Positions 1-7,967 of a stretch of 11,825 nucleotides of DNA are shown here, piece by piece (the stretch's first letter is position 1; every line of letters starts with the position of its first letter). Origin of the DNA: Candidatus Parcubacteria bacterium (GTDB lineage: Bacteria; Patescibacteriota; Patescibacteriia; Patescibacteriales; Patescibacteriaceae); the NCBI GenBank assembly GCA_023459655.1, contig JAEWTE010000041.1, forward strand, positions 1 to 11,825, in the 5' to 3' direction. The notes beneath the pieces were generated by a model. It did not search any database. It saw only the letters and a program-made list of their open reading frames with translations, and was not told the DNA's origin. The position numbers and the translations under genes were made by a program.

Positions 1-171
1 ACCGATCAACCACAACAAGAAGATATTGTCGCTGAAGAAATTAAACCAGGCTATCAGCTAGAAAAAAAGGTCATTACCCCAGCTCGAGTCAAAGTTTATC
101 GTCACCAACCAATTAAAAACCCAAAAATTGAACATCAAGCCGGCCCTGAGCCGATTGATCATAATAATTAA
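1..171 (+). CDS. grpE: GrpE nucleotide exchange factor, C-terminal end only
   Basis: The window opens inside this gene, in frame 1, and reads 56 residues to a TAA stop at 169-171. The visible part contains GYQLEKKVITPARVKV, which matches the conserved end of the GrpE beta-domain (G-Y-x-L-x-x-R-V-I-R-P-A-x-V-x-V). It is followed by a polar tail of about 20 residues ending in DHNN. GrpE is the cytosolic homodimer that opens the DnaK nucleotide-binding domain so that ADP is exchanged for ATP. The position just before hsp20, dnaK and dnaJ supports the call and implies one heat-shock operon. The N-terminal coiled coil lies upstream of the window and cannot be examined. Confidence is high for the family despite the short fragment. 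Confidence 0.88.
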   Translation, partial: TDQPQQEDIVAEEIKPGYQLEKKVITPARVKVYRHQPIKNPKIEHQAGPEPIDHNN

Positions 172-227
172 TTAAAGCTAGCTGTTATTTGTCTAACTAA
201 GAAAATAATAGCGGCTACCACAATTAT

Positions 228-662
228 ATGAGAGGATTAGTAAAATGGAATCCATTATTTGACAGTCTAGAAGAAGCTGAAAAAGTTTTCAGCGATTTCT
301 TACCAGCTTTGCGCAATGACCAGCACAATTTTGTGCCAGCCATTGATATGTATGAAGACAAAGATAACGTTATTGTTGAAACTCAATTAGCCGGTATCCA
401 GCCGGAAAATGTCCAGATTTCTATCGATAACGACACTTTGTCAATAAAAGGTGAAGGCGAACGCCATAGTGAAGTTGATGAAAAAAATTATTATCGCAAA
501 GAGATTCGTCGTGGCAGCTTCTACCGTAGCATCCAGCTACCAGCTCATGTTTTAGGCGGTGAGGCTAAAGCTATTGCTGAAGACGGCGTCTTAAAAATTA
601 TGATTCCCAAAGCTCCTGAATCCAAGCCAAAAACAATTAAGATTACTACCAAAAATAAATAA
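228..662 (+). CDS. hsp20: Small heat-shock protein, Hsp20/alpha-crystallin family
   Basis: This 144-residue protein is a typical bacterial small heat-shock protein, an ATP-independent holdase that binds unfolding proteins and passes them to DnaK/DnaJ. A short N-terminal arm (residues 1-35, with WNPLFDSLEEAEKVFSDF) precedes the alpha-crystallin domain at about 36-130. That domain contains the family pattern DMYEDKDNVIVETQLAGI, then NVQISIDNDTLSIKGE, and ends with the signature GVLKIMIPK (120-128) and a lysine-rich tail. Length is normal for the family. The ATG at 228 is the first in frame and gives the expected N-terminus, but no Shine-Dalgarno motif precedes it. The gene sits 56 bases after grpE and 29 bases before dnaK, so it is probably part of the same transcript. 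No CIRCE-type repeat is visible in the upstream gap. Confidence 0.95.
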   Translation: MRGLVKWNPLFDSLEEAEKVFSDFLPALRNDQHNFVPAIDMYEDKDNVIVETQLAGIQPENVQISIDNDTLSIKGEGERHSEVDEKNYYRKEIRRGSFYRSIQLPAHVLGGEAKAIAEDGVLKIMIPKAPESKPKTIKITTKNK

Positions 663-691
663 ATTAATCAATTAAATTACCTATAAAAGTT

Positions 692-2620
692 ATGAGTAAA
701 ATTATCGGAATAGATTTGGGCACAACCAATTGTGCTGTCGCTATCATGGAGGCCGGTCAGCCCAAGATTTTAGAAAATGCTGAGGGCAATCGGACCACCC
801 CATCGGTCGTAGCTATTTCCAAAAATGGCGAACGCCTAATCGGCCAAACTGCCAGACGCCAAGCTGTGACCAACCCAGAAAATACTGTTTATGCCGTCAA
901 ACGCTTAATCGGCCGTCGCTTTCAAGACGAGGCAATCCAACGTGACCTCAAAAATGTCCCTTATTCCATTGTCCAGGCTGGTGATGGTGTTAAAGTTAAA
1001 TTACAAGACAAAGATTATACGCCACAAGAAATTTCCGCTATGATCTTGTCTAAATTAAAGGCTGATGCTGAGGCTCGCTTGAGTGAATCAGTTACTGAAG
1101 CAATTATTACTGTGCCAGCTTATTTTGACGATTCTCAACGTCAAGCTACCAAGGATGCCGGTAAGATTGCCGGATTAGATGTTAAGCGCATCATCAACGA
1201 ACCAACCGCAGCCGCTTTAGCTTACGGCTTTGATAAGAAAAAAGGTCAACAAATTGCCGTTTATGATTTAGGCGGTGGTACCTTTGATATTTCCATCTTA
1301 GATATTTCCGAAGATACAGTTGAGGTCAAAGCTACCAATGGTGATACTCATCTAGGTGGTGAAGATTTTGACCAACGAATTATTAGTTGGATTATTGATG
1401 AATTCAAAAAAGACCAGGGGATTGATTTATCTAAAGACACTCTGGCTCTACAACGGATTAAAGAAGCAGCTGAAAAAGCTAAGATTGAGTTATCGACCTT
1501 AAATGAAACCGAAATCAATCAGCCATTTATCACTACCGACGCCAACGGACCAAAACACTTGGTCATGAAAATGACTAGAGCTCAATTAGAAAAATTAGTT
1601 GGCGATTTGGTTGCTCAAACCATTGAACCATGTAAAAAAGCCCTAGCTGATGCTGGTTATAAGGTTGAAGATATTGAAGAAGTAATTTTGGTTGGCGGCA
1701 TGACTCGTATGCCGATGGTTCAAGCTAAAGTTAAAGAATTCTTTGGCAAAGAACCAAACTTGAGCGTCAACCCTGATGAAGTCGTGGCTTTGGGCGCGGC
1801 GGTCCAAGCCGGTGTTTTACAGGGCGATGTTAAAGATGTTTTACTTTTGGATGTAACCCCACTGACCTTGGGTATCGAAACCCTTGGGGGTGTAGCCACT
1901 CCATTAATTGAACGAAATACCACCATCCCGACTTCCAAGAGCCAGGTTTTCTCTACGGCGGCTGATGGTCAAACCAGTGTCGAGATTCATATTGTTCAAG
2001 GTGAGCGCCCGATGGCGGCTGACAATAAATCACTAGGTCGCTTTATTTTAGATGGTATTCCACCAGCTCCACGCGGTGTGCCTCAGGTTGAAGTCAGTTT
2101 CGATTTAGATGCCAATGGTATCTTAAATGTCAAAGCTACTGATAAAGCCTCAAATAAAGAACAGAAGATTACTATTACCGCTTCATCTGGCTTAAATAAA
2201 GAAGAAATTGAAAAACTGCGCCAAGAAGCCGAAAAGCACGCTGAAGAAGATAAGCAAAAGAAAGACGCGGCTGAATTAAAAAATCAGGCCGACAGTGTTA
2301 TTTTCCAATTAGAAAAACTACTCAAAGATTCAGCCGATAAAATCAAAGCTGAAGATAAGACTGAATTAGAAACCAAGATTACTGAATTGAAGGCAGCTAA
2401 AGAAGCTGGCGATCTGGAGACTCTAAAAAAGAAACTAGAAGAAACCAATGAGGTTGCTCAAAAGATTGGATCGGCTATGTATCAGCAAGCGGCTGAAGCC
2501 AATCCTGCTGCCGGTGCTGCCCCTGAAGGAGCTGAAGCCGGTGCACCTGAAACCAATGATCAAGCCGCTGGCGCTCAGAGCGGACCAGTTGAAGGCGAAA
2601 TTGAAGAAGAACAAAAATAA
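692..2620 (+). CDS. dnaK: Molecular chaperone DnaK (Hsp70)
   Basis: This 642-residue protein is a full-length DnaK, the cytosolic ATP-driven chaperone that works with DnaJ and GrpE. The N-terminal ATPase domain begins with the phosphate-1 motif IGIDLGTTNCAVAIME (residues 5-20). The phosphate-2 motif VYDLGGGTFDISILD comes later, and VILVGGMTRMPMVQ marks the adenosine-binding region. The hydrophobic linker reads DVLLLDVTPLTLGIETLGG and leads into the beta-sandwich substrate-binding domain. A charged alpha-helical lid follows, then a low-complexity Ala/Gly/Pro/Glu tail. The terminus GEIEEEQK is acidic like the EEVK-type tails of other DnaKs but is not identical to them. The start at 692 gives the canonical MSKIIGIDLGTTN and lacks a Shine-Dalgarno sequence. 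Gene order grpE-hsp20-dnaK-dnaJ fits a heat-shock operon. Confidence 0.99.
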   Translation: MSKIIGIDLGTTNCAVAIMEAGQPKILENAEGNRTTPSVVAISKNGERLIGQTARRQAVTNPENTVYAVKRLIGRRFQDEAIQRDLKNVPYSIVQAGDGVKVKLQDKDYTPQEISAMILSKLKADAEARLSESVTEAIITVPAYFDDSQRQATKDAGKIAGLDVKRIINEPTAAALAYGFDKKKGQQIAVYDLGGGTFDISILDISEDTVEVKATNGDTHLGGEDFDQRIISWIIDEFKKDQGIDLSKDTLALQRIKEAAEKAKIELSTLNETEINQPFITTDANGPKHLVMKMTRAQLEKLVGDLVAQTIEPCKKALADAGYKVEDIEEVILVGGMTRMPMVQAKVKEFFGKEPNLSVNPDEVVALGAAVQAGVLQGDVKDVLLLDVTPLTLGIETLGGVATPLIERNTTIPTSKSQVFSTAADGQTSVEIHIVQGERPMAADNKSLGRFILDGIPPAPRGVPQVEVSFDLDANGILNVKATDKASNKEQKITITASSGLNKEEIEKLRQEAEKHAEEDKQKKDAAELKNQADSVIFQLEKLLKDSADKIKAEDKTELETKITELKAAKEAGDLETLKKKLEETNEVAQKIGSAMYQQAAEANPAAGAAPEGAEAGAPETNDQAAGAQSGPVEGEIEEEQK

Positions 2621-2631
2621 TTAACGATTTT

Positions 2632-2667
2632 TAGGCAGCCTGAAGCTTTAACGCCTCGGGCTGCTTA
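2632..2667 (+). promoter_or_regulatory. Stem-loop between dnaK and dnaJ, without a U-tract
   Basis: Between dnaK and dnaJ the bases 2635-2646 (GCAGCCTGAAGC) pair with 2653-2664 (GCCTCGGGCTGC) around the loop TTTAAC. One T-G wobble and one A-C mismatch occur in the stem. Pairing can extend outward to 2632 and 2667. The 3' flank is TTATTAAATT rather than a run of Ts, so it is a poor intrinsic terminator. It could be a processing or stabilising hairpin that sets different dnaK and dnaJ mRNA levels, or a leaky attenuator. The hairpin is seen in the sequence; the role is inference. Confidence 0.6.
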
Positions 2668-2685
2668 TTAAATTGATAATATTTT

Positions 2686-3780
2686 ATGGCTAAAGATTAT
2701 TACCAGATTCTCGGGGTCAGCAAGAGCGCTTCAGCGGAAGAAATTAAAAAAGCTTTTCGCAAATTAGCTCATCAGCACCATCCAGATAAGGCTCATGGCG
2801 ATGAAGCTAAATTTAAAGAAATTAATGAAGCTTATCAAGTCTTGGGCGATCAAGATAAACGAGCCCACTACGACCGCTTTGGCAGCGCCGCTGGCAATAT
2901 GGGCGGTGGCTTTAACCAACAAGGTGGCATGGGCGGTTTTGATTTTAGCCAATTCTATCAAGGTGGTCAGAGCAGTGGTTTTGAAGGCAATTTTGGCGAT
3001 CTAGGCGAAATGTTCGGCGATCTATTTGGTTTTGGCGGTAGTCGGTCAACTCGTCAAAATCAACAACGCGGTCGTGATTTAGAAATCGGCTTAAAAATAG
3101 ATTTCTTAACCGCTGTCTTTGGTGGTGAAGAAACCATTAATCTGGAAAAGCAAAGCACTTGTTCAAAGTGTCATGGTAGCGGTGCTAAGACTGGCAGCAC
3201 GGCCAAGACTTGCCCAGACTGCCAAGGCCGGGGAGTAATTGATCAAATCCAACGAACCATGCTTGGCAATATCCGCACCCAAGCGGCTTGTCCCAAATGT
3301 AGTGGCCAAGGTAAAATTATTGATCAACCTTGTCAACATTGTCATGGCCAAGGGCGAACAGTTGAAAAGAAACCATTAGACATTAAAATACCAGCCGGAG
3401 TTGCTAGTGGTCAAACTATTAAATTTACTGGCCAAGGCGAGGCTGGTCTACGTGGCGCGACTAGCGGTGATCTATATATTAATATCAGCGTCAAGCCCCA
3501 TCCTCAACTCAAACGTGACGGCTACAATATTCACTCAATAGTTGGTCTGACTTTTCGTCAAGCAGCTCTAGGCGACAAACTTAAAATAGAAACAGTCGAT
3601 GGTCCAGCAACTTTAAAAATTCCAGCCGGCACTCAAAGCGGCCAGGTGATTATCCTACGCGGCAAAGGTGTGCCTAAACTAAACAGTTATGGCCGTGGTG
3701 ATCATTTAGTAGAAGCTAAAGTTTTAACACCAACCAGCTTAAATAAAAAACAGAAAGAGGCTCTAGAGCTTTTAGATTAA
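2686..3780 (+). CDS. dnaJ: Chaperone protein DnaJ (Hsp40, type I)
   Basis: This 364-residue protein is a complete type I J-protein that delivers substrates to DnaK and stimulates its ATPase. The J-domain occupies residues 4-66 and holds the essential HPD triad at 32-34. A Gly/Phe-rich region follows at about 71-120. The zinc-binding domain has four CxxCxGxG repeats with cysteine pairs at 159/162, 176/179, 202/205 and 216/219, so two zinc ions can be held. The C-terminal substrate-binding domains include PLDIKIPAGVASGQTIKF and ATLKIPAGTQSGQVIILRGKG. The start ATG gives MAKDYYQILGV, the canonical beginning. It lies 65 bases after dnaK, separated by a hairpin, and 9 bases before the next gene, so it is probably transcribed together with both. 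Confidence 0.98.
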   Translation: MAKDYYQILGVSKSASAEEIKKAFRKLAHQHHPDKAHGDEAKFKEINEAYQVLGDQDKRAHYDRFGSAAGNMGGGFNQQGGMGGFDFSQFYQGGQSSGFEGNFGDLGEMFGDLFGFGGSRSTRQNQQRGRDLEIGLKIDFLTAVFGGEETINLEKQSTCSKCHGSGAKTGSTAKTCPDCQGRGVIDQIQRTMLGNIRTQAACPKCSGQGKIIDQPCQHCHGQGRTVEKKPLDIKIPAGVASGQTIKFTGQGEAGLRGATSGDLYINISVKPHPQLKRDGYNIHSIVGLTFRQAALGDKLKIETVDGPATLKIPAGTQSGQVIILRGKGVPKLNSYGRGDHLVEAKVLTPTSLNKKQKEALELLD

Positions 3781-3789
3781 AGTCTAAAT

Positions 3790-5064
3790 ATGGCCAAGCG
3801 TTATTTCATTATCACTATTGGTTGCTCTATGAACAAGAGCGACAGCGAACGTTTAGCTGGCCGCTTAAATGAGCTAGGTTGGCAGGCGACTGCAACTAGG
3901 AGCCAAGCCGACTTAGCTATTTTAGTAACTTGCGGCATCCGCCAAGGTGCTGAAGATCGTATTTACGGATTAATTAAACAAATCAAACAAGATAACCCCC
4001 AAACAGCCGTAGCTTTGACCGGCTGTTTATCGTATCGTCAAGACATTAAAGCCAAATTGGCTGACAGCGTAAACTACTGGTTTAATATCGGACAATTAAC
4101 CGAATTAGAGACAATTATTCCAAGCTCAATGGCCGGCAGCCTGGCCCATCTAACTGATTATCTGCAAATTAAGCCCGACTATCAATCTAAATTTAGCGCT
4201 CTGGTGCCAATCGGCAATGGCTGCGATAATTATTGTAGCTACTGCATGGTCCCTTACGCCCGCGGCCGCGAAAGCTATCGTCCAGCCACTGAGATTATCG
4301 CTGAAGTCAGCCAACTCTTAGCTGACGGTTACCAGGAAATTACAGTGATCGCTCAAAATGTTAATAGCTATCGCGATCCCATAACCAAACTAGATTTTGC
4401 CGGGCTCTTAGAACAACTAGATAAATTGGGCAACTATTGGTTGCGTTTTGCCACTAGCCATCCCAAGGATATTAGTGATAACTTAATTACCGTACTCAAA
4501 AATAGCCAGCATCTTAGCCATCATTTGCATCTGCCAGTCCAATCCGGCAGTGATCAAGTACTTGCGGCCATGAATCGCCGCTATACTAATCAGCATTACC
4601 GGCAAATCATTGACAAGGTTCGTCAAGCCTGGCCCGATGTTAGTTTAACTACCGATATTATTGTTGGTTTTCCAGGTGAAACTGAGGCTGATTTCCAAGA
4701 TACCGTTAAACTGATTGACGACCTCAAATTTGATCAAGTCTATATTGCTCAATTCAGCCCTAGACCGGGCACAGCTGCGGCCAAAATGATTGACGATGTG
4801 TCAGCGGAAACCAAAAAACAACGAGAAGTGGATTTAGATAAGATAGTTAAAAAAAATGCTAAAACCAATCGTCAAGCCCTAATTGGTCAAACTATACCAG
4901 TTATTATTGAGAGTCAACGCGGCCCTAATTTCTTTGGTCGGACTGACCGCAATCATGGTGTTCTAATGATACCCCCTAAGGATAAAGAGTACGCTATTGG
5001 TCAGCGTTACCAAGTCAAGATTACCGCGGCCCAAAACTTCGGCTTGACCGCTGAATTATTATAA
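3790..5064 (+). CDS. miaB: tRNA (N6-isopentenyl adenosine-37-C2)-methylthiotransferase MiaB
   Basis: This 424-residue protein belongs to the radical-SAM methylthiotransferases. MiaB adds a methylthio group to i6A37 of tRNAs reading UNN codons, giving ms2i6A. The N-terminal UPF0004 domain has the three cysteines that bind the auxiliary 4Fe-4S cluster: C12 in GCSMNKSDSER, C48 in TCGIRQGAEDR and C79 in TGCLSYR. The radical-SAM cluster motif is C145-x3-C149-x2-C152, within CDNYCSYCMVPYARGRE. Later motifs include HLHLPVQSGSDQVLAAMNRRYT and DIIVGFPGETE. A TRAM RNA-binding domain covers about 359-424. MiaB, MtaB and RimO are close relatives. The GCSMN-DSE motif and the miaA gene directly downstream favour MiaB. 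The start is 9 bases after dnaJ without a Shine-Dalgarno sequence. Confidence 0.9.
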   Translation: MAKRYFIITIGCSMNKSDSERLAGRLNELGWQATATRSQADLAILVTCGIRQGAEDRIYGLIKQIKQDNPQTAVALTGCLSYRQDIKAKLADSVNYWFNIGQLTELETIIPSSMAGSLAHLTDYLQIKPDYQSKFSALVPIGNGCDNYCSYCMVPYARGRESYRPATEIIAEVSQLLADGYQEITVIAQNVNSYRDPITKLDFAGLLEQLDKLGNYWLRFATSHPKDISDNLITVLKNSQHLSHHLHLPVQSGSDQVLAAMNRRYTNQHYRQIIDKVRQAWPDVSLTTDIIVGFPGETEADFQDTVKLIDDLKFDQVYIAQFSPRPGTAAAKMIDDVSAETKKQREVDLDKIVKKNAKTNRQALIGQTIPVIIESQRGPNFFGRTDRNHGVLMIPPKDKEYAIGQRYQVKITAAQNFGLTAELL

Positions 5065-5078
5065 AATAAATTATTCTT

Positions 5079-6011
5079 ATGGCGCAACTCAAAGCAATCG
5101 CCGTTATCGGACCAACCGCCGCCGGCAAAACCAAATTGGCCATTGCTTTGGCCGATCGCTACAATGGCGAAATTATCAGTGCCGATAGCCGCCAAGTTTA
5201 TCGCGGCATGGATATTGGCACTGGCAAAGACCTGCCAGATTATGCCAATAACGGCCGGCCAATTGCTTACCATCTGATTGATGTGGCCGATCCGCAACAA
5301 GTTTTTGATCTGGCTACTTACCAAAGAATGGCTCAGCAGGCTTTGCTGGATATCAGCCAGTGCCAGAAACTGCCGATTGTCGCCGGTGGCAGCGGCCTGT
5401 ATTTGCAAGCCCTGATAGATAATTATCAATTAAGCGCCGTCAAGCCGGACAATCAGCGCCGGCAAACTTTAGAAGAATTATCAGCCGAGCAGCTTTACAA
5501 GCAATTGCTGGCAGCCGCGCCGGCTTTGGCGCAAAAATTAAATAATAGCGACCGCCACAATCCACGACGCTTGATTCGCTATTTGGAAATCGCCGCTGGA
5601 GCGACCAACCAACAGTCTCAGCCAGCTAGCGCCCAGCCAATCATAGACTGGCTGATCTTGGGTATTGATTATCCGATGGAAGTTTTAGAAAAACGAATGT
5701 ATCAACGGCTGATTCAACGCCTAGAAAACGAAGATATGATTCAGGAGGTCCACAAGCTGCACGAGCAGGGGCTGGATTGGCCGCGACTGGAGTCATTCGG
5801 CTTGGAATACCGCTATATTAGCCGCTATCTCAGGGATATGATTGATTATGACCAATTAGTTGAACAGCTGCATACGGCGATCCGTCAATTCGCCAAGCGC
5901 CAGAAAACTTGGTTCAAGCGCTGGGCCAAGCAAGGTCGGGAGATTCATTGGCTTAATACCGATAATCCGCTGCAGGAGGCCGAGGAGTTGGTGGAAGAAT
6001 TTTTAAAGTAG
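5079..6011 (+). CDS. miaA: tRNA dimethylallyltransferase MiaA
   Basis: This 310-residue enzyme transfers a dimethylallyl group from DMAPP to N6 of A37, making i6A, the substrate of the MiaB encoded just upstream. The P-loop GPTAAGKT is at residues 11-18. DSRQVYRGMDIGTGK (36-50) is the conserved substrate-binding segment, although family members usually have GTAKP where this has GTGKD. GGSGLYLQAL (103-112) and DRHNPRRLIRYLE (158-170) are further family signatures. The C-terminal part contains LESFGLEYRYISRYL and a tRNA-contacting region rich in basic and aromatic residues (RQFAKRQKTWFKRW). Length matches the family. The gene starts 14 bases after miaB, and its TAG stop forms part of an intrinsic terminator, so it is the last gene of the housekeeping block. 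Confidence 0.97.
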   Translation: MAQLKAIAVIGPTAAGKTKLAIALADRYNGEIISADSRQVYRGMDIGTGKDLPDYANNGRPIAYHLIDVADPQQVFDLATYQRMAQQALLDISQCQKLPIVAGGSGLYLQALIDNYQLSAVKPDNQRRQTLEELSAEQLYKQLLAAAPALAQKLNNSDRHNPRRLIRYLEIAAGATNQQSQPASAQPIIDWLILGIDYPMEVLEKRMYQRLIQRLENEDMIQEVHKLHEQGLDWPRLESFGLEYRYISRYLRDMIDYDQLVEQLHTAIRQFAKRQKTWFKRWAKQGREIHWLNTDNPLQEAEELVEEFLK

Positions 6012-6031
6012 CCCCGCTTTTGGGCTTTTTT
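6010..6031 (+). terminator. Intrinsic terminator closing the miaB-miaA block
   Basis: AGCCC at 6010-6014 pairs with GGGCT at 6022-6026 around a 7-base loop, and the stem runs directly into a T-run at 6026-6031. The hairpin begins inside the miaA stop codon. The structure is short but GC-only apart from one pair, and it is followed after four bases by the promoter of the next operon. That separates transcription of the core genes from the defence genes. Confidence 0.8.
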
Positions 6032-6034
6032 CTC

Positions 6035-6063
6035 TTGACATAGCGTTTCACAAATGATACAAT
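6035..6063 (+). promoter_or_regulatory. Strong sigma-70-type promoter of the abiE operon
   Basis: The -35 element TTGACA (6035-6040) is a perfect consensus. It is separated by exactly 17 bases from the -10 element TACAAT (6058-6063), which differs from TATAAT at one position. Transcription should start near 6070, only about 6 bases before the ATG at 6076, so the mRNA would be leaderless or nearly so. No Shine-Dalgarno sequence fits in that leader. Confidence 0.85.
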
Positions 6064-6071
6064 AGTGTCAA
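6035..6071. promoter_or_regulatory. Inverted repeat TTGACA/TGTCAA bracketing the abiE promoter, candidate operator
   Basis: TTGACA at 6035-6040 has its exact reverse complement TGTCAA at 6066-6071, 25 bases apart. One arm is the -35 box and the other covers the expected start site. AbiEi proteins are known to repress their own operons by binding inverted repeats in the promoter, so this is a reasonable operator candidate. The arms are only 6 bases and the left arm coincides with a promoter consensus, so chance cannot be excluded. Confidence 0.4.
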
Positions 6072-6075
6072 CATT

Positions 6076-6687
6076 ATGAAAAGCAAGATAAACCTGCTGG
6101 AGCAACTGAAGCCCTTACCACACTTCAGTAAAGCCACTATTTACCAGCTAGGAATACAACTAGGCTTAAAGGAAACGACGCTGAAGACTTATGTCAGCCG
6201 CTTTTTGAAATACAAAGAAATATTACAGCTCAAAAAAGGCCTCTATGTTTCTAATGATTTCTTTGAGAAAAATCACGGTGATATTTCCTATGTCTTTTAT
6301 CTGGCCAATATTTTACGCCAGCCATCCTACATCAGCTCATGGGCTGCTTTGCAGTATTATAATCTGGCCACGGAGGCAATTTACTCTATAACTTCGGTCA
6401 CCCCCAAAGTAACTAGGAGTTACCAGACAAAAACTGGTAATTTTACTTATCAGTCAATCAAAAAAGACCTGTTCTCGGATTTTTTATTGGTTGACAATAA
6501 ATTCAAATTCTTTATCGCCACGCCAGCTAAAGCCTTGTTTGATTTATTATACTTCCGAACCAATCAGTTTCGCGGCTTGAAACTTAATGAGATAAACGCC
6601 TTAATAGACGAATTACGCATAGATATTGAAGAAATGGATAAAATGGAACGAGATAAATTTTATTCACTGCTGGAAAAATATATATGA
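6076..6687 (+). CDS. abiEi: AbiEi-family antitoxin and transcriptional repressor
   Basis: This 203-residue protein matches the AbiEi family, the antitoxin of type IV toxin-antitoxin and abortive-infection systems. It normally represses its own operon and counters the AbiEii nucleotidyltransferase without a stable complex. Residues 16-58 form a winged helix-turn-helix ending in the wing LKKGLYVS (52-59). The family core follows: PSYISSWAALQYYNL (83-97), SITSVTPKVTRSYQTKTGNFTYQSI (104-128, split by a turn) and ATPAKALFDLLYF (148-160). The length is typical. The ATG at 6076 is the only start compatible with the promoter just upstream. The stop overlaps the next start by four bases (ATGA), so translation is probably coupled. 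Family recognition comes from motifs; silencing of the partner toxin is inferred from family knowledge. Confidence 0.85.
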   Translation: MKSKINLLEQLKPLPHFSKATIYQLGIQLGLKETTLKTYVSRFLKYKEILQLKKGLYVSNDFFEKNHGDISYVFYLANILRQPSYISSWAALQYYNLATEAIYSITSVTPKVTRSYQTKTGNFTYQSIKKDLFSDFLLVDNKFKFFIATPAKALFDLLYFRTNQFRGLKLNEINALIDELRIDIEEMDKMERDKFYSLLEKYI

Positions 6688-7967
6688 GCGAACAAATAAC
6701 CGCCATTCTTCAAAGAAAGCTGGAAGAATTTTCTGGCCACGCCGGAGTTAATGTCGAAATAGCCCGCAACGCTCTCAAAGAAGAGCTGCAGTTTTATGTT
6801 CTCAATTTTATCTATCACCATCCGAACTATAACAAATGGATCATGTATGGCGGCTCGGCTTTGCGTATAATTCATGGCCTAGATCGCATGTCAGTGGACT
6901 TAGACTTTGAAATCTCCAGCTCGGTGACTGAAAAGTTTTTAGAGGAGTTAAAAAATGACATTGAGACTTATTTCCGAGAAACCTACGGAGCCGATGACAG
7001 CTTCCTGACTGTCAAAATAACAGCGGGACGCGGCTTGATTCTGAAATTTCACATCGGCCAAGCCTTAAACCTGGGCCATTCTTCAGACCAGGTGCATGTT
7101 AAAATAGACTTAAATCATTTTGTCGTTCCTAAAGCGGTGACCGAGCGCCAGCCGATAAATCATAACCAGCTGTCCTTCGTCATCTTGACCTACAATATGT
7201 CAGCCCTGATGGCTAGCAAGCTAGCCGCCATTTTTCTGCGCGGCTCCCGAGGCACGGGCAGCGATATCTACGAAGAAAAAGGCCGAGATATTTATGACCT
7301 ACTGTGGTATATGGGCAAAAAGATTGTCCCGGATTTTGATTATCTAGCCGCTAAAGATATTGAGATTAAAAATCCCCGAACTCTATTTGACAAGTTGACC
7401 CTAAAGATGAACAAGGTGGATAATAAAAATCTTAAAGACGATCTTTCACCCTTGTTTGTTAATCAAAATTATATTGCCAATTGGCTGAGCAATTGGCTGG
7501 AAACCTATTTGAGGCTATTGGAAAACTACAATATTAGAACCGTCAATGGCCTGGATAGCATTGAAATTTATCAGGACTTCCGCACTGATAATTTTTACTT
7601 TATCCTGCACTACGGGGCCGATGATAGTAAGTCAGTGAGAATAGTATACACGCTGAGCGACTACTGGATTGAGCTCCCGGCCGGTGAGCTGAAGGTAAGC
7701 ACTAGCAAAGAGCTAAGAGATAAGATTACTTTTTCTAAGAATGGCTCCAGCTCTAGCCCAGACCCGCAAGACAAGCTGATTGAATATGCCAATCTTTTTT
7801 ATCAGAAAACCGAAAGATACCTAAAGAAAATGAATCACGTCATCTTGGGGGATGGCATAGTAACTAAAACCATCAGAATGACCGCTAGTAACCTGAATCA
7901 AAAAGAACAGATTGTCTTAACTAAGTCAACTTTAATTTCTTGCGAATTGGATGATTTGTTAAAATAA
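6684..7967 (+). CDS. abiEii: AbiEii/AbiGii-family nucleotidyltransferase toxin with C-terminal extension
   Basis: This 427-residue protein is the toxin partner of the AbiEi gene it overlaps by ATGA. The DNA polymerase-beta-like nucleotidyltransferase core is clear. Motif I is GGSALR (56-61), followed by the metal-binding DLDF (72-75), then KIDLNH (140-145), and MASKLAAIF (176-184) leading to GRDIYDLLWY (200-209). Family members are thought to use NTPs to modify tRNA acceptor ends and block translation, causing reversible growth arrest or phage abortive infection. The core resembles usual members of roughly 250-330 residues, but here another 100-150 residues follow from about 275. That segment appears beta-rich (for example NFYFILHYGADDSKSVRIVY) and then helical, and I do not recognise it. 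All expected catalytic residues are present, so the gene appears intact. Confidence 0.88.
   Translation: MSEQITAILQRKLEEFSGHAGVNVEIARNALKEELQFYVLNFIYHHPNYNKWIMYGGSALRIIHGLDRMSVDLDFEISSSVTEKFLEELKNDIETYFRETYGADDSFLTVKITAGRGLILKFHIGQALNLGHSSDQVHVKIDLNHFVVPKAVTERQPINHNQLSFVILTYNMSALMASKLAAIFLRGSRGTGSDIYEEKGRDIYDLLWYMGKKIVPDFDYLAAKDIEIKNPRTLFDKLTLKMNKVDNKNLKDDLSPLFVNQNYIANWLSNWLETYLRLLENYNIRTVNGLDSIEIYQDFRTDNFYFILHYGADDSKSVRIVYTLSDYWIELPAGELKVSTSKELRDKITFSKNGSSSSPDPQDKLIEYANLFYQKTERYLKKMNHVILGDGIVTKTIRMTASNLNQKEQIVLTKSTLISCELDDLLK

Noticed and set aside
176..183. Palindrome AGCTAGCT after grpE as a regulatory site
   Set aside because: Eight bases without any associated promoter element or repeat elsewhere; likely chance.
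1720..1938. Open reading frame on the minus strand within dnaK, and similar ones in dnaJ, miaB/miaA, abiEii and the membrane-protein gene
   Set aside because: They lie antisense to well-supported conserved genes, have no recognisable domain and no start signals.
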